From Chara braunii (lineage: Eukaryota > Streptophyta > Charophyceae > Charales > Characeae): a DNA stretch of 24,715 bases. The DNA lies in contig BFEA01000293.1 of assembly GCA_003427395.1 (NCBI GenBank), forward strand, positions 838,829 to 863,543, in the 5' to 3' direction. The notes under the pieces are model-generated. The model was not told the DNA's origin. It saw only the letters and a program-made list of their open reading frames with translations, and made no database searches. This document shows, piece by piece, positions 19,031 through 24,715 of the stretch. Positions within the stretch are counted from its first letter, which is position 1; each line of letters opens with the position of its first letter. The position numbers were made by a program, and so were the translations under genes.

Positions 19031-19094
<64 letters not shown>

Positions 19095-19263
19095 TAATGA
19101 TAATAATAATAATAATATAATAATACTAATACTACTACTAATAATAATGCTATACGTAGAAAACTAAGTTACAATAATCATGTGGAAGTTCTGCTAGTCA
19201 TGTAACAATTAGACAGTTGAAATGTACCAAGATTTCATCCAAATGAGAGCGATATAATGACTT
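18985..19263 (-). repeat. (AAT)n-tailed repeat, copy 1 (right LTR)
   Basis: Counterpart of 4389-4667, with the same microsatellite length. This is unexpected for independently evolving LTRs unless they are very young or collapsed. Confidence 0.6.
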
Positions 19264-19956
19264 CCTGAGCCAGCGTTCAGACTCTTTGAGGTCATATCCT
19301 CTCAATATTCAATGCTGTTTTTTTCTGCTTAGCGGGTTGCAGTCCTCCTATAGCTGCAAGCGCCCTGTTGTACTACTGCCCCCGTTGTACTATTGCGCCC
19401 CACTATACGGCTGTGCCTCACACCACTCAACACCTACGAGAGCACCCCAAGCCAGCTTGCGCACGCGCAGATACTTGCGCAGCGTTGCAGCAGCGTGTCT
19501 GCTTTGCTTCCCTAGGCCAGAATGCCCTGGACTGGCTGGTGACTGTTGCCTGTTGTAGGTTTATGTTGTTGTCAGGTTTCAATCAGTAGGCCTGTTGAGT
19601 AGGGGTCATAACTGAGCGGGGTTGTAGCTGCTATAGTCCTGAAAGGTCAAGGGTCGCAGCAGCTGCTGACCAAAAAAAAAAATTGAGTCTACGGACTTCT
19701 GAAAGGTCCGGAAGTGGCCTTGTGAGTGTAACGCATGTTAGACCAGAGGCAAGTAGGCAAGTGGGCAGTCCAACTGTTGTCAAGTCAGCAATACCCAGTC
19801 CCAGTCACACTTTGTCCAATTAGCAGGTACCGTGTGGGACTGTATGCACCAAGGGCCCGGTGGAGAGGAGCAGACCAACGACAAAAAAAAAGTAAAAATC
19901 AAGAGGCCGCGTCCAACCATTCGTTCACTCTACTTGTGAGAAGTGCAGAAGCGATG

Positions 19957-20048
19957 TCTGTCTGTCTGTCTGTTGTCTGTCTGTCTGATGTATGTATGTC
20001 TGCATGTATGTATGTATGTACGTCTGTATGTATGTCTGTATGTTTGTA
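19957..20048. repeat. (CTGT)n/(TATG)n microsatellite (right LTR)
   Basis: Counterpart of 5361-5452, identical in length. Confidence 0.9.
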
Positions 20049-20240
20049 TTGCAGGTACTCGGACGGCATCAGGACCAGGCAAAAGCCTGCAACCGTACAC
20101 AGTCCTGGCCCTCAGCCTGTGAATCAAACTGTATGACTGTNGGTAGGGAACCCGATACCAGTATTGCCATGTTGTCTTGTNGCCGGCTTGATGTTGGTTG
20201 TGCGCGGGTACTGCGGACGACGCAGGACTGTGGCAGCATG

Positions 20241-20485
20241 NTGGCGTTGTCTCTATTGAGCGCCAACTTCTGATACGTGGCGCATGCCACCTGTCTATAT
20301 TGNTGNTGTGGCGCTGCCGCCTGTCTACTGCTGGNGCNGCATTGGCCATGCTGTCTTTATGCTNATGCAGCGNANACCAACTGTCTGCAGTGCTGAAGCG
20401 GCATTGGCCACGCTGTTTACGGTGTCGATGTGGCGCAGGCCACCCGTGCACACCGCTGCTGACGTGGCACTGGCCACTCTGTCTC
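20241..20485. repeat. 31-bp palindromic minisatellite (right LTR)
   Basis: Counterpart of 5645-5889, with N bases at the same unit positions. Confidence 0.75.
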
Positions 20486-20630
20486 TTCTGTCTATTCCCC
20501 CTCCACTCTCTTCGTCTGTAGGTAACGGGACATTGTATCAGATATCCCTTTCACGGTAACTAGCGACATTATGCAGATCCGAGTCAACTCCTTACTACGA
20601 CGTCTAACGANTGTNNTCCTGTATGGGTTT

Positions 20631-20826
20631 ACTACAATAATAATAATAATAATAATAATAATATTAATAATAATAATACTAATAACAATGATGCAAGAAA
20701 AATGAGTGTGAACGATATACAGAAAACCAAGTTGCGAAATCACACAGATGTCCAAGTTGTCATGTCCAAGCAGAGAGTACAAATGCATCAAGAAACCATC
20801 CATATAGAGCAATACAATGAAGTATT
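20631..20826 (-). repeat. (AAT)n-tailed repeat, copy 2 (right LTR)
   Basis: Counterpart of 6035-6230. Confidence 0.65.
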
Positions 20827-21981
20827 GAGTCAATGTTTGAGCCCGTAGGCCACACCAACACAGTATCCAAAGTCACCCTCTCTGTCTGATGCCCAATGCC
20901 TATCCTATTCTAGTCTACCGTCCTACCTACAACTGTGTCCAGACGACAGTCTCACTTCTACACCCGAGGACCAAAGCTCATGATGTCTAGTTTCATAGCC
21001 GCCCTCTCTTCATGTACCTGGTACGTATCCGGTCTCCCCTTTCTCTCTATCTTTCTTCCTCTGTCTCTCTCTCTTTCTCTGTGTGCATATGTTTTGATTG
21101 GGGAACTGTTACCTATGCAGCATCGCTTTTGTTCTGTGCTGTGCAAGAACTCTGGACATTCTAAAAAGAAAACCAGTCCGTTGTCTCGTTGATGTTTTCG
21201 GTAAAGATGCAGAATCAGACCTTGTTTGTTGTGTTCTCTGGATATGTTTGTGATCAAGCGATCTTGCATGTATGTCCCGTGCTTACTGTGTTGAGTTTGG
21301 ACGTTGTGTGCGCAAGTGCAAGTGCGTGTGGGTGAGTCTCAGTCTGGTGGCTCGGATGATGTCATTGACGATTGGCCAGGGGAAGTCTCTCTCTCCCTCT
21401 CACACACACACACACACAGTGGCTTATATGCAGTCAGACTCACTTTCTTCTCCACTTCGCATACATGCAACAGACCGCGATCCACACTGGTGCATAGCGC
21501 CCACTCGAAACTTAGAGATATGGAACCCGAGAACACAGTTCATATGCAAACTAGCTCTGGCAAGTTATGGTGTGTCAACGCCTGTACATTTCAACTCTTG
21601 TCACTGTGTTCAACACCACTTGTTCGCACACATCTCAACTTTGGACCATCCTGAACACCCCACACACTTCCCTCTCTCACACACACTCACACACTAAAGT
21701 CTATCTTCCTCATACTCCCTCTTTNTCCTTTTCTTCTTCATCTTCTTCTTCTTCTTTGCCTCCTCCTTTCACGCAATCGCCTTCCCCCTTCCGCACACCT
21801 CCTCCTCCTGCACCGTACCTGGCCACGATGCCAGCCAGGTTCCATTCAAACGGGGAAATCGATCCCCCCTGTTCTCTTCCTCTCATACTTTCCCTCTTCC
21901 CGTGAGTGTTCTTCTTGCTTCCCACTGTGTTCTACTCCGGTCTTTCCTTCAAACACACGTAGCTGCTATCTTACTAGGATG

Positions 21982-21982
21982 A

Positions 21983-22021
<39 letters not shown>

Positions 22022-22022
22022 C

Positions 22023-22060
<38 letters not shown>

Positions 22061-22208
22061 CATAATCATAATGCAAAGAAAATGAGCGACAACAGACTTC
22101 AGAAACCAAGCAGCAACATACACATAAGACCAGATAGTCATGACCTCGAACCAAGAGCAGAATCGCATCACGAGTTTCGCCAAATAAGAGCACACCAAAT
22201 GCTCATAA
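21982..22208 (-). repeat. (AAT)n-tailed repeat, copy 3 (right LTR)
   Basis: Counterpart of 7386-7612. Confidence 0.6.
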
Positions 22209-22322
22209 TTCACAATGCTGGAATAGTCTCATCATCATCATCAACGAAGAACCCATGTTGATATCCTATCTGGCGCTCAGCGCCCAGACTACGAGTGGTA
22301 GATCCTATCTAGCCTATCTACA

Positions 22323-22396
22323 ATGCCGCTGACGACGTCAACAGATCCCCGAAGTATGAGCAGATCTCGGCAAATGCCGTTCGCCGCAAGCACCAG
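22323..22396 (-). pseudogene. Possible 18S central-domain fragment (right LTR)
   Basis: Counterpart of 7727-7800; no differences seen. Confidence 0.45.
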
Positions 22397-22822
22397 GTAT
22401 GTCTCTCACATCACTCACAACCTCGTTCCCCAACACACATATGCCACATGCACACGTGCAGAGCTCTCTCTCTTTCCCACACACACACACACGCACACAC
22501 ACATGCACACTCACTCACATCGAACGGTAAGGCGCCTTGCACGCCAAGTGGCAACGGATGCATGACAGTCTACAATGATCAAAGCCCCTCTCTCTCTTTC
22601 TGTCCTCTTCACCTTCTTCTTCTTCTTCTTCCTCCATACTTTCTCTTTCCTCCTTCTCCTTTCCCTACCTTTCCATGATCTCCTTTCTCCCGTGATGTTA
22701 TTCGTTTTCCTGAGCATTAGTGAATCTTTCCACATTTTAGTGGTAGATTCATTCCATTCATTTATTTATTTATTTATTTATTTATTTACATATGCATATA
22801 TATATATATATATATATATTTT

Positions 22823-22872
22823 AGCTGATTGGAAGTATCGCAAGGTAAACCGGGTGATCGCGGACTAACCTT
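22823..22872 (-). pseudogene. Possible 18S 530-loop fragment (right LTR)
   Basis: Counterpart of 8227-8276, carrying the module A version (TATCGCAAGG). Confidence 0.4.
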
Positions 22873-23061
22873 CTCATTTTTCCGCTCCCCCACTATCGTC
22901 ATCGTCATCAGTCGTCGTCATCGTCGGCTGTGGTTGCCGTCGTCGTTGCTGCAATCATCTGACCGCACGTTCAGGTAAGTGCTCTCCTCCTCCTTCTCCT
23001 TCTTCTCACTCTTCTTCTCTTTCTCCTTCCTCCTTCTCTCTCCTTCTCATTCTTCTTCATT

Positions 23062-23282
23062 CTCTAAATGATAAGGTTCAATGAACCTTTCCACAACACC
23101 TCCGGCGACAACTGTCGAGATCACCACGATCCGGACACATCAACGGACCATTCCATAGGTAGGAGCGACGGCGGAGTGTACAAAGGTCCGGGACGTCATC
23201 AGCGCAAGCTGATGACTCAAGGACTAGGCATCCCTCGTTCAAGATCGATAATTTCAATGGTGTACCCCGTCGTGGTGGGCTT
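23062..23282 (-). pseudogene. Diverged 18S rRNA 3' segment (right LTR)
   Basis: Counterpart of 8466-8686. The 18S piece occurs in both LTRs, so it travelled with the element rather than inserting into one LTR later. Confidence 0.85.
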
Positions 23283-23895
23283 CTCTTCCCTCTGTTCGCG
23301 CTACCTCCCCGCACATTCCCTGCTTCCTTTCCCCTCCTCCTCCTTCTTCTTCTTCTTCTTCTTCTTCTTCCCTTCTTCTTCTTCTTCTTCTTCTTCTTCT
23401 CCTTCTTCTCCTTCTTCTTCTTCTTCTACTCGATCACCTTCTTTCTTTTGCGCACCTCTTCTCCCTGCGCTCTCCGCTTTCCCTCTCGTAGCGCTCTCCT
23501 TCTCTTTTTGGTCGCCATCCCTTTCCTTCCAACCGCACGATCTCCTTGGTTGCATCGCGCATCAACCTCCTCTCGTCGCTCGCCCCCGTCGTTACTCCCC
23601 CACGAAGCCCGTGACTTCCACCGAGCTACTTTTCGGAGTCGAGATCCGTATAGTGCCACTCGTACTTTGGGATGAATCCGTCGCGGAAACTAACAAAAAT
23701 ACGGATCAAAAGGAAAAAAAAAATAAAAAAAATAAAAATAAAAATAAAAAAGGGATCTAATCGCAAAAAGATAAATAAAATTAATAAAAGAAAACAAAGA
23801 AAACTAACGGCTAACTACCCTACCGTACCAAGTGTCGGGCCTTCGTTTTCAAACGAGGCTAACTTTATTTACTAACTCTAACCAACTTCCATTTC

Positions 23896-23926
23896 AAGGT
23901 CACGGGTTCAAGTCCCCATCGGGCGA
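23896..23926 (+). repeat. tRNA-like T-arm with B box (right LTR)
   Basis: Counterpart of 9300-9330; the B box is at 23905-23915. Confidence 0.5.
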
Positions 23927-23975
23927 ACGCGGGGCTAAAATTGAGCTCCCTGCAAAAAGAAACCAGCTCAGGGTC

Positions 23976-24042
23976 GGATGGATTTGATCCCCGAGTCACC
24001 TGCTTCCTAATCCGCACTAATACCCACTGAGCTAGCTCCTAC
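23976..24042 (-). repeat. tRNA-like element with A and B boxes (right LTR)
   Basis: Counterpart of 9380-9446; A box 24034-24023, B box 23990-23980. Confidence 0.65.
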
Positions 24043-24237
24043 TTCGGGTAAAAGAGGAATATGTTGAAATGGGGCTCAGTCTGCCTAGCGGCCTGAGCCC
24101 GTTTCTAAGTCTGTGTGCGAGCACGCTTTCCGGTCTGCATCCCTGTCCGAGTGCTTGTCGGCCTGAGTGTGTGTGTGACCCACAAGGGTACTTGTTTGGC
24201 TTTGGAAGGCCCCGCGGGGCGGTAGTTGCTTGTGGCT

Positions 24238-24508
24238 GCGACATTCAGGGTCGCGGCGGGAAAAGACACTCAAGTGGCGGGCAAAGAAGCCGGTACCTAG
24301 CTATGGTCGTGACACTAAAGGTCGTGGCGGGGAAAACACTCAAGTGGCGGGCAAAGAAGCCGGTTCCTAGCTATGGCCGCGGCACTGAAGGTCGTGGCGG
24401 GGAAAACACTCAAGTGGCGGGCAAAGAGGCCGGTACCTAGCTATCGCCGCGACACTGAAGGTCGTGGCGGGGAAAACACTCAAATGGCGGGCAAAGAGGC
24501 CGGTACCT
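24238..24508. repeat. Four-unit 70-bp minisatellite (right LTR)
   Basis: Counterpart of 9642-9912, with the same four full units. Confidence 0.95.
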
Positions 24509-24715
24509 CACCAAGTAGAGGTAGATGCCCGGTAGTCGAGGTCGAGTAGGAGAAGACAAAATTTAGCATTTTTAGACGCTCAGTATCTAGTAGGTAGATA
24601 GGGACTAGCCCACGTCTCAACGTGTATCATAGGCCTACTTGACACGATACTGACCCAATCAACCCCTCGACCTTTTCGGTCCGAGGGTATTGCTACTAAT
24701 CATAACCATCAAAGT

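Larger units (their letters stand above)
2523..24715 (-). mobile_element. Giant non-coding LTR retroelement, 5' end off window
   Basis: Two near-identical direct repeats (2523-10119 and 17119-24715, offset 14,596) both begin at TG in the plus sequence, which is the terminal CA of an LTR on the minus strand. A tRNA-Asp-like primer binding site abuts the right copy, separated by two bases. This orients the element: 5' LTR on the right (incomplete), internal region in the middle, 3' LTR on the left. The tRNA-Asp primer type is familiar from plant Ty3/gypsy elements. I see no gag-pol in any frame, so the element resembles LARD-type non-autonomous derivatives, but with far longer LTRs. A plain 14.6-kb segmental duplication is the alternative; the TG boundary and adjoining primer site argue against it. 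Confidence 0.75.
17119..24715 (-). mobile_element. 5' LTR (right copy), partial
   Basis: This copy matches 2523-10119 base for base apart from about three substitutions (5065/19661, 5069/19665, 5127/19723) and several positions that are N in only one copy (2647/17243, 5470/20066 and the cluster at 7305-7321). It stops at the window end, at the base corresponding to the last base before the left copy's N gap. The sense LTR end (ACA) is followed by two bases and then the primer binding site. Confidence 0.75.
22711..24715 (-). repeat. 2.0-kb module A (right LTR), to window end
   Basis: Counterpart of 8115-10119. No continuation into a module B can be seen because the sequence ends at ACCATCAAAGT. 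Confidence 0.85.

Noticed and set aside
2523-24715. Simple 14.6-kb segmental tandem duplication
   Set aside because: The duplicated block begins at a TG terminus next to a primer binding site, which an LTR pair explains and a random duplication does not. Assembly collapse remains possible and is reported as a finding.

Overview
The window looks like repeat-rich nuclear DNA of a eukaryote. I find no convincing protein-coding gene. The best lineage clue is a set of degraded 18S rRNA pieces whose 3' end reads like green-plant 18S: on the minus strand, AATGGTCCG, then GAACCTTATCATTTAGAG, then CTTTGTACAC. The organism is therefore probably a streptophyte (land plant or charophyte alga). The comparison rests on recalled rRNA sequence, not on a search.

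The window is organised around one very large, non-coding LTR retroelement on the minus strand. Positions 2523-10119 and 17119-24715 are the same 7,597-bp sequence, with about three substitutions besides ambiguous bases. Both copies start exactly at a TG dinucleotide. Directly left of the right-hand copy, on the minus strand, lies a tRNA-Asp-like primer binding site (17097-17116). This makes the right copy the 5' LTR, which runs off the window, and the left copy the 3' LTR, whose outer end meets flanking DNA at 2522/2523. A purine tract followed by TGTTGTG (minus strand, 14987-15001) is the best polypurine tract and LTR start. With it the LTR is about 12.5 kb and the internal region about 2.1 kb. 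A second candidate near 13441 would give about 10.9 kb. The minimum directly seen is 7.6 kb. No gag, protease, reverse transcriptase or integrase is visible, so the element would depend on proteins from elsewhere.

Layout: 1-2522, non-coding left flank with degenerate repeats; 2523-14987, left (3') LTR; 14988-17118, AT-rich non-coding internal region ending in the primer binding site; 17119-24715, partial right (5') LTR. The LTR is a mosaic of palindromes, an 85-bp duplication, three copies of a short repeat tailed by (AAT)n, a 31-bp palindromic minisatellite, and many microsatellites. It also holds a 2.0-kb module present twice in the left LTR (8115-10119 and 10802-12812). Each module carries a diverged 18S 3' segment, a possible 530-loop segment, oppositely oriented tRNA-like Pol III boxes and a 70-bp minisatellite. 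A longer 18S fragment lies between the modules. All 18S pieces have their rRNA sense on the same strand as the inferred element transcript.

Main caution: many ambiguous bases (N) sit at matching positions in both LTRs, and the right copy ends exactly where the left copy has a 5-N gap. Both LTRs were probably built from collapsed reads. Their near identity, and the assembly across the gap at 10120-10124, should not be trusted without long reads.
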